Counted from the first letter of the stretch, positions 7,902 through 16,508 are shown. The stretch is 64,000 bases of DNA from Paenibacillus arenilitoris (GCF_014705655.1 NZ_JACXIY010000039.1:1-64000), one strand, 5' to 3'. Translations and numbers: made by a program. The notes: a model not told the origin generated them from the letters alone.

Positions 7902-9380
7902 ATGTCATTAATTAATGTGACGAACCTGACGTTCGCATACGACGGCAGCTACAATAACATATTCGAGGACGTCAGCTTTCAGATCGATACGGATTGGAAG
8001 CTCGGCTTCACGGGGCGCAACGGGAGAGGGAAAACGACGTTCCTGAACTTGCTGCTCGGCAAATACGAATATAGCGGAACGATATCGGCGAAAGTCGGCT
8101 TCGACTATTTTCCGTTCCAAGTAACGGACAAAGAAAAATTAACGTACGAGATCATCGAAGAAGTCTATCCGGATTACGAGCATTGGCAATTGGTGCGGGA
8201 GCTAACCTTGCTCAAGGTTTCGGAGGATGCGCTGTACCGGCCGTTCGTGTCCTTGTCGAACGGGGAACAGACGAAGGTGCTGCTGGCAACGCTGTTCCTG
8301 AAGGAAAACAACTTTCTGCTAATCGACGAACCGACAAACCATCTGGATCTGCACGCTCGAAAGCTAGTCAGCGATTATTTGCGGAACAAAAGCGGGTTCA
8401 TCCTGGTATCCCACGACCGGTCGTTTCTCGATAACTGCGTCGATCACATCCTGGCGATCAATAAGACCACTATCGAAATTCAGCAGGGCAACTTCTCCGC
8501 CTGGTGGGAGAACAAGAAGAGGCAGGACGACTTCGAGCTGGCCGAGAACGAGAAGCTGCGAAAGGACATGAGACGATTGTCGGAAGCGGCCAAACGAACG
8601 AGCGGCTGGTCCGATGAAGTGGAGAAGTCGAAAAACGGAACGAGGAATTCCGGTTCCAAAGTCGACAAAGGATATGTCGGCCACAAGGCCGCCAAAATGA
8701 TGAAACGCTCGAAATCGATCGAGCAGAGGCAGCTGGCCGCCGCCGACGAGAGGGGGAAGCTTCTGAAGAACGTCGAAACGGCCGACAGCCTGAAGATCTC
8801 GCAGACGGCCTATCATAAGAGCAGGCTGGTCGAGCTTGATCGCGTATCGATCTTCTACGGCGAGAAGGAGGCATGCCGCGACGTCAGCTTTACGATCGAG
8901 CGGGGCGAGCGGATCGCGCTCTCCGGCCGCAACGGCTCCGGCAAATCGAGCATACTGAAGCTGATTTGCGGCGAAGACTTGGCCTATACGGGCAATTTCA
9001 GAATCGGCAGCCAGCTTCGAATATCGTACGTTTCGCAGGACACCTCGCATTTGCAAGGCAACCTGACGGACTACGCCAGAGCGAACGGGATCGACGAGAG
9101 CCTGTTTAAATCGATATTGAGAAAGCTTGATTTTGCCAGAGTCCAATTCGAAAAGGATATTTCGTCCTTCAGCGGCGGCCAGAAGAAGAAGGTGCTGATC
9201 GCCAAAAGCTTGTGCGAGAACGTTCATCTGCATGTTTGGGACGAACCGCTCAACTTTATCGACGTCATTTCGCGCATGCAAATCGAAGAGCTTCTGCTGG
9301 AGCATGAGCCGACGATTCTCTTCGTGGAGCACGACAGCGAATTTTGCGACAATATCGCGACGAAGATCATCGAGCTGTAA
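7902..9380 (+). CDS. lsa: Lsa-type ABC-F ribosomal protection protein
   Basis: A 492-residue soluble protein with two ABC ATPase domains and no membrane helices, the length of Lsa(B)/Lsa(E). Domain 1 has Walker A GRNGRGKTT (38-46), signature LSNGEQ and Walker B LLIDEPTNHLD; domain 2 has GRNGSGKSS, FSGGQKKK and WDEPLNFID. The linker between them (KSKNGTRNSGSKVDKGYVGHKAAKMMKR) matches the Lsa branch as I remember it. Such proteins bind the ribosomal E site and dislodge lincosamides, pleuromutilins and streptogramin A. Start ATG 7902 has GGGAGGG seven bases ahead; the frame is open from 7839, but that part is the attenuator. A chromosomal housekeeping-like allele is possible; resistance is inferred from family. 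Confidence 0.9.
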   Translation: MSLINVTNLTFAYDGSYNNIFEDVSFQIDTDWKLGFTGRNGRGKTTFLNLLLGKYEYSGTISAKVGFDYFPFQVTDKEKLTYEIIEEVYPDYEHWQLVRELTLLKVSEDALYRPFVSLSNGEQTKVLLATLFLKENNFLLIDEPTNHLDLHARKLVSDYLRNKSGFILVSHDRSFLDNCVDHILAINKTTIEIQQGNFSAWWENKKRQDDFELAENEKLRKDMRRLSEAAKRTSGWSDEVEKSKNGTRNSGSKVDKGYVGHKAAKMMKRSKSIEQRQLAAADERGKLLKNVETADSLKISQTAYHKSRLVELDRVSIFYGEKEACRDVSFTIERGERIALSGRNGSGKSSILKLICGEDLAYTGNFRIGSQLRISYVSQDTSHLQGNLTDYARANGIDESLFKSILRKLDFARVQFEKDISSFSGGQKKKVLIAKSLCENVHLHVWDEPLNFIDVISRMQIEELLLEHEPTILFVEHDSEFCDNIATKIIEL

Positions 9381-9541
9381 CGCAAGCGCGCAAGCGATGA
9401 GAACGACTGGCGGTACAGGGTATTTCTCCCTCTCTCGATACCGCGGAAACAAGCAAGGCTATCGCCTTCCGGGTCAAGTGTACAGGTCATTCCGCCTTTC
9501 CGTGAATACAATATGATGTATTCAAAAACAGGAAGGGGAAA

Positions 9542-9949
9542 TTGAACTTGAAACGCAATTACTATAATAACATGGGCAATGTAGGCGGCAGCATGGCCAA
9601 TATGGGACACATGGGGAATGTAGCCGGCATGGCCAACATGGGGCCGATGGGGAATGTAGCCGGCATGGCCAACATGGGGCCGATGGGCAACGTGGCCGGC
9701 GCGTCCGACGCCGAGTTTTGCCCCGATTGTCCGACGCAGACGGTCTTCGATCCGCCGGTTACGCTGTTCGAGGACGTCTATCATCCACAGCTCGTCAACG
9801 TCGTTCAAAACATCGAAACGGTGAAGAAGCACCATTGCTGCCCCGTCTACAAGCATCATTACACGCACTCGGAGAAAAACGTCATGGTTTCGAGCGTGAA
9901 TCGCAGAAAGCGGGCCAAAACTTCTTCCCGCAAGCGTTCGAAAAAATAG
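9542..9949 (+). CDS. CotD-family spore coat protein with N-terminal Asn-Met-Gly repeats
   Basis: About 135 residues. The C-terminal half (from about residue 58) has the CotD pattern: paired cysteines in FCPDCPTQTVFDPPVT, then DVYHPQLVNVVQNIE, HHCCPVYKHHYTHS and a basic end. The N-terminal half is a low-complexity Gly/Met/Asn repeat (see repeat feature). CotD proteins are part of the inner spore coat. The start is TTG 9542 or TTG 9548; GGAAGGGG (9531-9538) suits the second slightly better. It is monocistronic with its own terminator and would be expected under late mother-cell sigma K control, but no clear promoter was seen. Confidence 0.8.
   Translation: MNLKRNYYNNMGNVGGSMANMGHMGNVAGMANMGPMGNVAGMANMGPMGNVAGASDAEFCPDCPTQTVFDPPVTLFEDVYHPQLVNVVQNIETVKKHHCCPVYKHHYTHSEKNVMVSSVNRRKRAKTSSRKRSKK
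9599..9706 (+). repeat. Three tandem 36-base repeats inside the coat gene
   Basis: Units 9599-9634, 9635-9670 and 9671-9706 each encode N-M-G-x-M-G-N-V-A-G-(M/A)-(A/S). Units 1 and 2 differ at only a few bases, unit 3 has drifted, so copy number probably varies between strains. Confidence 0.9.
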
Positions 9950-9975
9950 GCTATACATGAAATCCTTTGCAACAA

Positions 9976-10016
9976 GGAGCAGATTGCCGCTGGGACGGCA
10001 GCTGCTCTTTTTTTTA
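9976..10016 (+). terminator. Terminator after the coat gene
   Basis: GAGCAG (9978-9983) with CTGCTC (10003-10008), inner GCCG/CGGC pair, then eight T. Confidence 0.9.
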
Positions 10017-10091
10017 TGAAGCTGTTCGTTCTAAAGTTCTCTCCCAAAGGACCCTATATTCAGCAATCTTGCCACTTAGCTTAATGACAAC

Positions 10092-10122
10092 AAGGAGCAG
10101 CTGCCGCGGCAAACTGCTCCTT
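10092..10122. repeat. Perfect hairpin related to the preceding terminator
   Basis: AAGGAGCAG (10092-10100) and CTGCTCCTT (10114-10122) form a nine-base perfect stem with an internal GCCGCGGC-rich loop. It begins with the same CAACAAGGAGCAG string as the terminator at 9971. No T-run follows on either strand. Confidence 0.7.
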
Positions 10123-10190
10123 CCATCGTTCAACTAACTGAATAAAAACATCAAGTTCTGCCCAAGAACGGCTCCCCTTACCTGCAAGTC

Positions 10191-10715
10191 CTAGCTCAGC
10201 TCTTTATCCGATCCGGTGGTAATAACTCCAGGACGCTTTCTTTTACGTAACCACTTCATCAAAAGAATTCCGATTCCGTTTACGAGTAATAGACCGAATA
10301 AGGTGTTACCAAGAGGCGCCCACCCGTTTTCCCCAGTAAATAACAGAGAAATGGCGACTTTGCCTATCATGGTAATATTGATAATAATCAAGCCTATTTT
10401 TAAAGAATGCTTCCAGAACGCCATGCCGATAGAAAAGACGAATACCATCATAAACGCAAGTGTCAGGATCGCTGTACCGGGATTGCTCAGAAGCTTTTTT
10501 TCAAATTCCAAAACTGCCTGCATCTGCGGATCAATCGTTTCCGGGGCTGGAAACCAGACCATGCTGCTCATCATGAGCACAAAGGTGATCACGACGCCCT
10601 TCCAACTGCGCTTATATGCAAAGTAGGCCAAGATAACGAGGAAGAGAGGGCGAATATACCAGCTTAACGGATTTAAATGCCGTTCAAAAGCCCAATCCAA
10701 AACATTTATTTCCAT
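10191..10715 (-). CDS. Multi-pass membrane protein of unknown function
   Basis: A 174-residue hydrophobic protein with about five membrane helices (for example LFLVILAYFAY, VVITFVLMMSSMVW, ILTLAFMMVFVFSIGM, LIIINITMIGKVAISLLF, LGNTLFGLLLVNGIGILL) and a basic tail. No family is recognised. Start ATG 10715 lies eight bases after GAGGAG at the 3' end of the TetR gene; a GTG at 10724 overlapping the TetR stop is possible but has no room for an SD. The tight coupling to TetR suggests it is the regulated target, perhaps a small transport or drug-tolerance protein. Base composition is more AT-rich than locus A or B. Confidence 0.75.
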   Translation of the reverse strand: MEINVLDWAFERHLNPLSWYIRPLFLVILAYFAYKRSWKGVVITFVLMMSSMVWFPAPETIDPQMQAVLEFEKKLLSNPGTAILTLAFMMVFVFSIGMAFWKHSLKIGLIIINITMIGKVAISLLFTGENGWAPLGNTLFGLLLVNGIGILLMKWLRKRKRPGVITTGSDKELS

Positions 10716-10720
10716 GACTA

Positions 10721-11338
10721 TCACTCCTCATTTGATCTTAGAATTGACGTTAGACTGCTGGCGACAGCGCGATACATGACATCTTTAATTTGCGGATAGA
10801 AGGTTTCGTCAAAGTCTTGCCGGTGCACTTCAATCAACATGGCGGCCCGAAGCACACCGACAATAACCTCAGGAGCCATATCCGTCATCTGACCTGCTTG
10901 TTGCTGCTCGCTGACATATTTCATGAGCGGCATAACGTTTCGCTGAAGCTTCCTTCCGATAAATTCGGAGGTCACTCTGCGGCGAACCAATTCCATCTCC
11001 TCGGGATGAGCGATGAGCCTTTTCGTGAGCGGATTGGAGGACAACTCATGTCCCATTTGCCGTAAATAAGCGATGATGGCATTATAAGTGCCTGAAGCTT
11101 GCTCGACGGCGGTCCATACCCGTTCTTCCATTTCAATGGATTCCAGCTCCAACAGATCCAGATACAAGGTCTCCTTGGAATCGAAGAAGGAATAGAAGGT
11201 ACTCTTCGCGATTCCCGCTGCCTGTGTCAATTGCTCCAGAGACGTTTTTTTCAGGCCTTGGGTTGTGAACAGCTGCTTTCCTGCCTGGACTAACAGATCA
11301 TGAAGCTGATCTTTTTCTGAGGTTGAGAATTGAGGCAC
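10721..11338 (-). CDS. TetR-family transcriptional repressor
   Basis: A 205-residue regulator. The N-terminal helix-turn-helix reads LFTTQGLKKTSLEQLTQAAG then IAKSTFYSFFDSKETLYLDLLE, the standard TetR DNA-binding fold; the remainder is an all-helical ligand/dimer domain. The start is GTG 11338 (AAAGGTGG lies 12 bases upstream, a long spacing). It is transcribed together with the membrane protein that follows, and a perfect palindrome overlaps its own promoter, so autorepression is likely. The inducer is unknown. Confidence 0.9.
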   Translation of the reverse strand: MPQFSTSEKDQLHDLLVQAGKQLFTTQGLKKTSLEQLTQAAGIAKSTFYSFFDSKETLYLDLLELESIEMEERVWTAVEQASGTYNAIIAYLRQMGHELSSNPLTKRLIAHPEEMELVRRRVTSEFIGRKLQRNVMPLMKYVSEQQQAGQMTDMAPEVIVGVLRAAMLIEVHRQDFDETFYPQIKDVMYRAVASSLTSILRSNEE

Positions 11339-11363
11339 TAGATGAATACACCACCTTTATACA

Positions 11364-11394
11364 CATAAAAACAATTTGTTTATTTGTTTTTATG
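11364..11394. promoter_or_regulatory. Likely TetR operator palindrome
   Basis: CATAAAAACAA (11364-11374) and TTGTTTTTATG (11384-11394) are exact inverted repeats of 11 bases with a nine-base spacer, just upstream of the tetR gene and on its predicted transcription start. Confidence 0.75.
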
Positions 11395-11420
11395 ATACGC
11401 CAAAGATGTTACAGCGTCAA
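11392..11420 (-). promoter_or_regulatory. Promoter of the TetR/membrane protein operon
   Basis: On the reverse strand TTGACG (11420-11415), 17-base spacer, TATCAT (11397-11392). The -10 touches the palindrome at 11364-11394. Confidence 0.65.
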
Positions 11421-11544
11421 TGGGGAATTAGAACATTTTTGATTTTACGTCATTCTGCTGGCGAGTCTCTTTTTGTGGACGAAAGCGGAGAGGACGCGAG
11501 ATTCGGCACCGTATTTTTTAAACCATTAGCCTGATCCCGGAAAC

Positions 11545-11599
11545 GGAAAACAGCGACAGCCATGGACGGGAAGAAGTCCTGGTCTGTCGCTGTTTTATT
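11545..11599 (-). terminator. Terminator after the Lnu-type gene
   Basis: AAAACAGCGACAG (11547-11559) pairs exactly with CTGTCGCTGTTTT (11584-11596). T-run on both strands; placed 40 bases past the stop of the reverse-strand nucleotidyltransferase gene. Confidence 0.8.
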
Positions 11600-11635
11600 G
11601 GACAGGATAACGCTGGTTTAATCGATATGCTTTGT

Positions 11636-12439
11636 TTATCTCATCAAATAATGACGAAGTTTATTCAATAGTTTCGCATCGACCTCGAAATCATAGTCGG
11701 TCTCCAAGCTTTCGATTAATCTTTCGGCTAATGCCAATGCATGGGCATAGGCGCGCGCCAATTCCTCCTTTTGCAGCCTGGCGGTTATTAAACAATAATC
11801 GCGATAGTTTTCCGCATTCAGATCGTTTTCTAAATTTTTCGTGTAATTCAGCCACCGATCCGCCTTCCGCTCCTTCACGCGCAGCAATTGCAAACTATGC
11901 TTTTGCACTTGGGTCAGTACATCTAAAGAGCGAGCCATTTCTCCTCTTCTTAACACGTTAACGCCCATTAACCAAGCATTCACGAAATTATTGAAAGCAA
12001 AATTCACGTTCTCGGACGTCATTCGCTCCGGTCCGCGGCCGCCTAAAAAATCCAGACGAGGCTTCAGCATTCCCGTCGTGTCGTAAATAAACATGGATTC
12101 CGTATCGGGAAATACGCCGGTAGGCTTGAAGGTCTTGATTACATCGATTTCGGATGCAGGCAAAAAATGGAACTCGCCTCGAATCAAATTAGAAAAAACG
12201 ACAACCTCGGTGCCATACTCATTTCGAAACATCAAATCGTAAGAAGCGATTTCGGCGATCCAACGTCTTGAGCGAAAGGCTTCAAATTCATTGTCCTTAA
12301 TAAATAGATAAAACTCGACGTCGGCGTATTGATCTCCCTCGCCCTTAGTGAAAGAACCATACATCATGCATGAAGCCACATCGGAATCATGTTCGCACTT
12401 CTCTTTGACCGACTGGATCAATTGTTCCTGTAATAACAT
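11636..12439 (-). CDS. lnu: Lincosamide nucleotidyltransferase, Lnu(B)-like
   Basis: Exactly 267 residues from ATG 12439, the length of Lnu(B). The nucleotidyltransferase core CMMYGSFTKGEGDQYADVEFY (split here: GSFTKGEGD at 28-36, then DVEF at 40-43) is near identical to Lnu(B) as I recall it, as are NEYGTEVVVFSNLIRGEFHFL and a WLMGVNVLRRGEMARSL helix. Such enzymes adenylylate clindamycin and lincomycin. AAAGGGG lies eight bases before the ATG; an in-frame ATG at 12532 has no SD. Two hand-counted 60-base lines gave about 48% and 37% GC, lower than flanking sugar loci, a hint of separate origin. Confidence 0.88.
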   Translation of the reverse strand: MLLQEQLIQSVKEKCEHDSDVASCMMYGSFTKGEGDQYADVEFYLFIKDNEFEAFRSRRWIAEIASYDLMFRNEYGTEVVVFSNLIRGEFHFLPASEIDVIKTFKPTGVFPDTESMFIYDTTGMLKPRLDFLGGRGPERMTSENVNFAFNNFVNAWLMGVNVLRRGEMARSLDVLTQVQKHSLQLLRVKERKADRWLNYTKNLENDLNAENYRDYCLITARLQKEELARAYAHALALAERLIESLETDYDFEVDAKLLNKLRHYLMR

Positions 12440-12544
12440 TCGAAAAACCCCTTTATCTGAATAATCGCTTGGATTCAGGGCGCTCTTCAACGACCGGATA
12501 ACAGGCGCAGCACATAACCATGCTCCTTTCATGAACCTGTAGGC

Positions 12545-12573
12545 ATAATAACAGATCGATTGGCCGTTTACAA
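12545..12573 (-). promoter_or_regulatory. Promoter of the Lnu-type gene
   Basis: Reverse strand TTGTAA (12573-12568), 17-base spacer, TATTAT (12550-12545). The rest of the 12440-12771 gap holds only the start region of locus B, with a lone TATAAT at 12731-12736 that lacks a convincing -35. Confidence 0.55.
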
Positions 12574-12771
12574 TAATCCTTCCTTCACTTTTTTTGCCGG
12601 CGTTCCGCCTTGGCCCTTCGGATTCGAAGTTCGTTCAAGTAGCGGGTCTCTATTCCGATTTGCGTACGCCATACATAAAAAAAGACAACCGTGCGGAAGT
12701 TTTGCCATACCCGCGTCCAACTCCGAAATCTATAATAGGCTAACACCGTCATGAATGAGGAGGGAATGTCA

Positions 12772-13707
12772 GTGATACGCATGACCTATCAATTCGCTTC
12801 ATCGCGCCATAAATGGAAGTTTATGCGCAAATATTGGCCGCTTTACGCGTTGTCGCTTCCGGGCATTATTTATTTCGTTATTTTCCGCTATGTCCCGCTG
12901 TTCGGATCGGTCATCGCGTTCCAGAACTACAATATTTTCAAGGGAATCGGAGGCAGCGCTTGGGTAGGTCTCGACCACTTCAAGCGCATGTTCGAATACG
13001 CGGAATTCGTTCCGATCTTGAAAAATACGATACTGATCGGCCTCTACGATCTATGCTTCGCGTTCCCCGTGCCGATCGTGCTCGCGCTATTGCTGAACGA
13101 GCTGCGCATTATGGCTTACAAGCGCATCGTGCAGACGGTCGTCTACATGCCGCATTTTCTGTCGTGGGTTATCGTCGGGGGGATCGTGGTCGGCGTTCTT
13201 TCGCCGTCGACCGGCATCGTCAACCATGTCCTGTCGCTGCTTGGCGTCGATCCGATTTATTTTCTCGGGGAGAACGGCTACATCCGGTCCATATTGGTCG
13301 GATCGGGCATCTGGAAGGACAGCGGCTGGGGGACGATCATTTATTTGGCCGCGATCGCGGGCATCAACCCCGATTTGTACGAAGCGGCACAGATGGACGG
13401 CGCGAGCCGGCTTAGGCAAGTAAGCTCGATTACGATACCTAGCATTTTGCCGACGATCGTTATTCTATTTCTGCTGCAGATCGGAAACTTTCTGGATTTC
13501 GGTTTTGAAAGGGTTTTCGTATTTCTTAATCCGCTCAACAGCGAGAACGGGGAAATTATCGACACGTACGTATACCGGGCGGGGCTTGTCGACCGTCAGT
13601 ACAGCTATACGACGGCCATCGGTTTGTTCAAATCGGTCGTCGGCCTAGCGCTTATCGTGATCGGCAATAAATTAAGCAAAAAAGCGACGGGCGAAGGGTT
13701 GTACTAG
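12772..13707 (+). CDS. ABC sugar permease, LplB type (locus B)
   Basis: A 311-residue membrane permease with six predicted helices and the EAA loop DLYEAAQMDGASRLRQVSSITIPS. The LYALSLPGIIYFVIFRYVPLFGSVIAFQNYN opening is typical of LplB. ATGs at 12751 and 12766 are in frame, but the SD GAGGAGGG (12757-12764) is seven bases before GTG 12772, the preferred start. It opens the glycan locus and works with the YtcP-like permease and the lipoprotein that follow. Confidence 0.92.
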   Translation: MIRMTYQFASSRHKWKFMRKYWPLYALSLPGIIYFVIFRYVPLFGSVIAFQNYNIFKGIGGSAWVGLDHFKRMFEYAEFVPILKNTILIGLYDLCFAFPVPIVLALLLNELRIMAYKRIVQTVVYMPHFLSWVIVGGIVVGVLSPSTGIVNHVLSLLGVDPIYFLGENGYIRSILVGSGIWKDSGWGTIIYLAAIAGINPDLYEAAQMDGASRLRQVSSITIPSILPTIVILFLLQIGNFLDFGFERVFVFLNPLNSENGEIIDTYVYRAGLVDRQYSYTTAIGLFKSVVGLALIVIGNKLSKKATGEGLY

Positions 13708-13737
13708 CGCTAATGGAGAAACGGGGTGTAAATCGCT

Positions 13738-14607
13738 ATGATCATGACTAGAGGGCAGAGATGGTTTAACGTGTGCAATATCGTTTTTCTCGGCGTTATC
13801 GGACTTAGCATGGTGCTGCCGCTGATCCATATCGTCGCGCAATCGTTCAGCGATGCGGTCGCCATCAACGCGGGCGATGTCAGCTTGTGGCCCGTCGGGT
13901 TCACTCTCGCAAGCTATAAGCTCATTTTGAGCGATCCTTCCATATGGGCCGGATTTCGAAACAGCGTATTTTTTACCGCAGCCGGAACGCTGATCAACCT
14001 GCTCATGACATCGATGCTCGCTTACCCGCTGTCGCGGGCGGAGTATTTGTACCGGAAAGCCGTGCTTGTTTTCGTATTATTCACGCTGGTCTTCAGCGCG
14101 CCGCTCATTCCGAACTACTTGCTGGTGAAGCAGCTGGGCTTGCTGGATACGCCTTGGGCGCTATTGCTTCCGATGGCGATAAGCGCCTATAATTTGTTCA
14201 TTATGCGCTCGTTTTTCGTCAACATTCCGAATGAATTGATCGACTCGGCCAAAATCGACGGCTGCGGAGAGTTTCGGACGTTCTGGAAAATCGTGCTGCC
14301 GCTGTCGAAGCCCGCGCTGGCGACGATGGGCATTATTTATGCGGTCGCGCATTGGAACCGGTATTCGGAAGCGGTATTTTATTTAAGCGACCGGACGTGG
14401 ATTCCGCTTCAGGTCCGCTTGCGGGAAATCGTGTTCACGGATCAATACGGTCAATCGGACGTGACGTCCGAGCTGCTTACCCTGGTGTCGCCGGAGGGGG
14501 TCAAAATGGCGGTGATCGTCGTCGCGACGCTCCCGATCATGCTGGTCTACCCGTTCCTGCAGAAGCATTTTATCCAGGGCATGCTGGTCGGTTCGGTTAA
14601 ATCTTAG
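13738..14607 (+). CDS. ABC sugar permease, LplC/YtcP type (locus B)
   Basis: A 289-residue permease. Six hydrophobic segments and the loop ELIDSAKIDGCGEFRTFWKIVLPLS identify the second channel subunit of an Lpl-like importer. GGGGTG lies about nine bases before ATG 13738; ATG 13744 is an alternative. Thirty bases separate it from the first permease, so they are co-transcribed. Confidence 0.92.
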   Translation: MIMTRGQRWFNVCNIVFLGVIGLSMVLPLIHIVAQSFSDAVAINAGDVSLWPVGFTLASYKLILSDPSIWAGFRNSVFFTAAGTLINLLMTSMLAYPLSRAEYLYRKAVLVFVLFTLVFSAPLIPNYLLVKQLGLLDTPWALLLPMAISAYNLFIMRSFFVNIPNELIDSAKIDGCGEFRTFWKIVLPLSKPALATMGIIYAVAHWNRYSEAVFYLSDRTWIPLQVRLREIVFTDQYGQSDVTSELLTLVSPEGVKMAVIVVATLPIMLVYPFLQKHFIQGMLVGSVKS

Positions 14608-14659
14608 AAAAATACAAGCAAGCTTAAATTACGACATACAGCAAATGGATGATCGTCCT

Positions 14660-14692
14660 TATAATAGCATTAACATCTAGTAAACGCTTACA
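14660..14692 (+). promoter_or_regulatory. -10 box and cre-like site before locus B binding protein
   Basis: TATAAT at 14660-14665 (weak -35) is followed by AGTAAACGCTTACA at 14679-14692, which matches the cre consensus at 13 of 14 positions. A cre just downstream of the start site would act as a CcpA roadblock, and an internal promoter would explain extra binding-protein expression. Confidence 0.6.
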
Positions 14693-14723
14693 AAACAACT
14701 TAATGGGGAAGCGGGGTTGTCGG

Positions 14724-16346
14724 ATGAAGAAGGTTTGGGGGATGGGATTGTCATTGGTGCTCGCGGCAGGCTTGATGACGGGATGCGCGGGCAGTAATCC
14801 GGAGGAGCAAAAGCCGGCGAACGAGCAGAATAGCGGCGAAGGAAACGGGAAGGCAAACAACGGAGGAACGCCAGCGGAGGAAGCCGCGAAGGAGCCGACG
14901 AAATTTTCGTTTCTGCTCCCGACGACGGTAAGCTCGGGCTATCATACCCGGATTCCGGATTTGAATAAGGATAAATGGGTGCTGAAGCTGGAGGCATTGA
15001 CGAATACCGATCTGGACGTCAAAGTTATGGAGGACGCGAAATACGGCGTCATGTTCGCGAGCAATGACATTCCGGACGTCGTCGGCAGCATCGGCGGGCC
15101 GGGAAGCAAATCGATGTCGGGCTCGGTAGAGAGCGGCGTATTTATGCCGCTGGACGATTTGCTCAAGGAACATGCGCCGAACCTGATGAGCGCTGTTCCG
15201 AAGGCGGCATGGGAGACGGTATCGTACGAAGGCCAAATATACGGCATTCCGGAGTTTCTGAAGAGCCCTTCGCGACGCGCCACGTACATTCGTACCGATC
15301 TGCTGGAGAAGACGGGCCTGAAACCGCCGACGACCGTCGATGAATTTCTCGAAGTGCTGCGCGCCTTCAAGAAGCTCGGCGTAGAGACTCCCTATCAAAT
15401 GCGCGAAAACTTCAAATATGCGGACATCGTTCTCGGAGCGTACGACGTCCTTCCGTACAAAGACCAGTTCGAGCTGGTCGACGGCCAGGTCGTGCCGAAG
15501 TTTTTCGATGCCGAGAACATGCAGAAGGCGCTTCAGGTGTACAAAACGATGTATGACGAAGGGCTTATTCCGAAGGAATTCGCCACCATTTCCTCGACCG
15601 ACTTCACGAAGAGCATCGAAGCCGGCAAGCCGGGCATGTGGTCGCAGAACGCGTCGGGCTTGCCGGGCTACCGTACGACCGTGAAGGCTGCCGTCCCGGA
15701 AGCGGCGGTTGACATCATTCCTTCCCCGAAGGGCCCGGAAGGCAAGGGCGGCTACTTCTTGTATTCGCCCGTCGTGCGTACCTTCTATATTAACAGCAAC
15801 GTCGACAAGGACAGAGCGATCGAAATCGTGAAGTTTTTCGATTGGATGATTTCCGAGGAAGCGGAACGGTTCTTCTCGGTCGGTATCGAGGGAGATACGT
15901 ACACGCTCGATGCCGGCGGCGCGATCTCGTATAAATTCCCGGCGACCAAGGAAGAGCAGGAGGAAGAAAGCTGGCGGAGCGGCACGATGTGGGCCGTTCA
16001 CGATGCGACGTACAACCGGCTCAGATTGGCTTTGAACGAGGACGGCAAGGCGACGCTCGAAGCCTTCGACAACGTTCTGTCCCAGGAAGGCTTGCCGGGC
16101 ATCGGCTTCTATCCGGAGCTGAACGCCTTCAGCAAATATCCGGACCTGGCCGCGCCGCAGCCGGATGTTGGCCCTAAGCTGATCATCGATCATATGGTCA
16201 AAATGATTTACGGCAAAGAGCCGATTTCCGATTGGCCGAAGGTCATCGAAGAGTACAAAGCGAAAGGCGGCGACGAGATCATTAAGGAAGCGACGGAGCG
16301 CTGGAACGACAAGTCGGGGGCCGTCATGATCGAACACGAGAATTGA
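14724..16346 (+). CDS. Extracellular glycan-binding lipoprotein, LplA type (locus B)
   Basis: A 540-residue binding lipoprotein; lipobox LMTGC with C21, then an Asn/Gly/Glu-rich linker. The larger size and motifs such as DIPDVVGSIGG, YGIPEFLKSPSRRATYIRTDLLEKTGLKPP (read in parts) and FFDWMISEEAERFFSVGIEGDTY place it with LplA-like proteins that bind oligosaccharides for Lpl-type permeases. ATG 14724 is chosen because the signal peptide starts there; ATG 14703 is in frame too. It probably delivers the oligosaccharides later cut by the GH enzymes at 20721-27557. Confidence 0.92.
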   Translation: MKKVWGMGLSLVLAAGLMTGCAGSNPEEQKPANEQNSGEGNGKANNGGTPAEEAAKEPTKFSFLLPTTVSSGYHTRIPDLNKDKWVLKLEALTNTDLDVKVMEDAKYGVMFASNDIPDVVGSIGGPGSKSMSGSVESGVFMPLDDLLKEHAPNLMSAVPKAAWETVSYEGQIYGIPEFLKSPSRRATYIRTDLLEKTGLKPPTTVDEFLEVLRAFKKLGVETPYQMRENFKYADIVLGAYDVLPYKDQFELVDGQVVPKFFDAENMQKALQVYKTMYDEGLIPKEFATISSTDFTKSIEAGKPGMWSQNASGLPGYRTTVKAAVPEAAVDIIPSPKGPEGKGGYFLYSPVVRTFYINSNVDKDRAIEIVKFFDWMISEEAERFFSVGIEGDTYTLDAGGAISYKFPATKEEQEEESWRSGTMWAVHDATYNRLRLALNEDGKATLEAFDNVLSQEGLPGIGFYPELNAFSKYPDLAAPQPDVGPKLIIDHMVKMIYGKEPISDWPKVIEEYKAKGGDEIIKEATERWNDKSGAVMIEHEN

Positions 16347-16360
16347 ACGGATCCGTCAAG

Positions 16361-16409
16361 AGGCTGTTTCGCAAGGGTTGCCGCCTTTGCGGAACGGCCG
16401 CTTTATTAT
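16361..16409 (+). terminator. Terminator after locus B binding protein
   Basis: GGCTGTTTCGCAAGG pairs with CCTTTGCGGAACGGCC (G-U pairs and one bulge), followed by GCTTTATT. Confidence 0.65.
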
Positions 16410-16508
16410 CCATTCGTACGGCAAGTCCATTGATGAAACCGCTCTCGCGCGGTAAGATGGAGGATAAGCGGTCAGCGAAACACAATACGAAAGTCGGGAG
16501 GACGGTCC

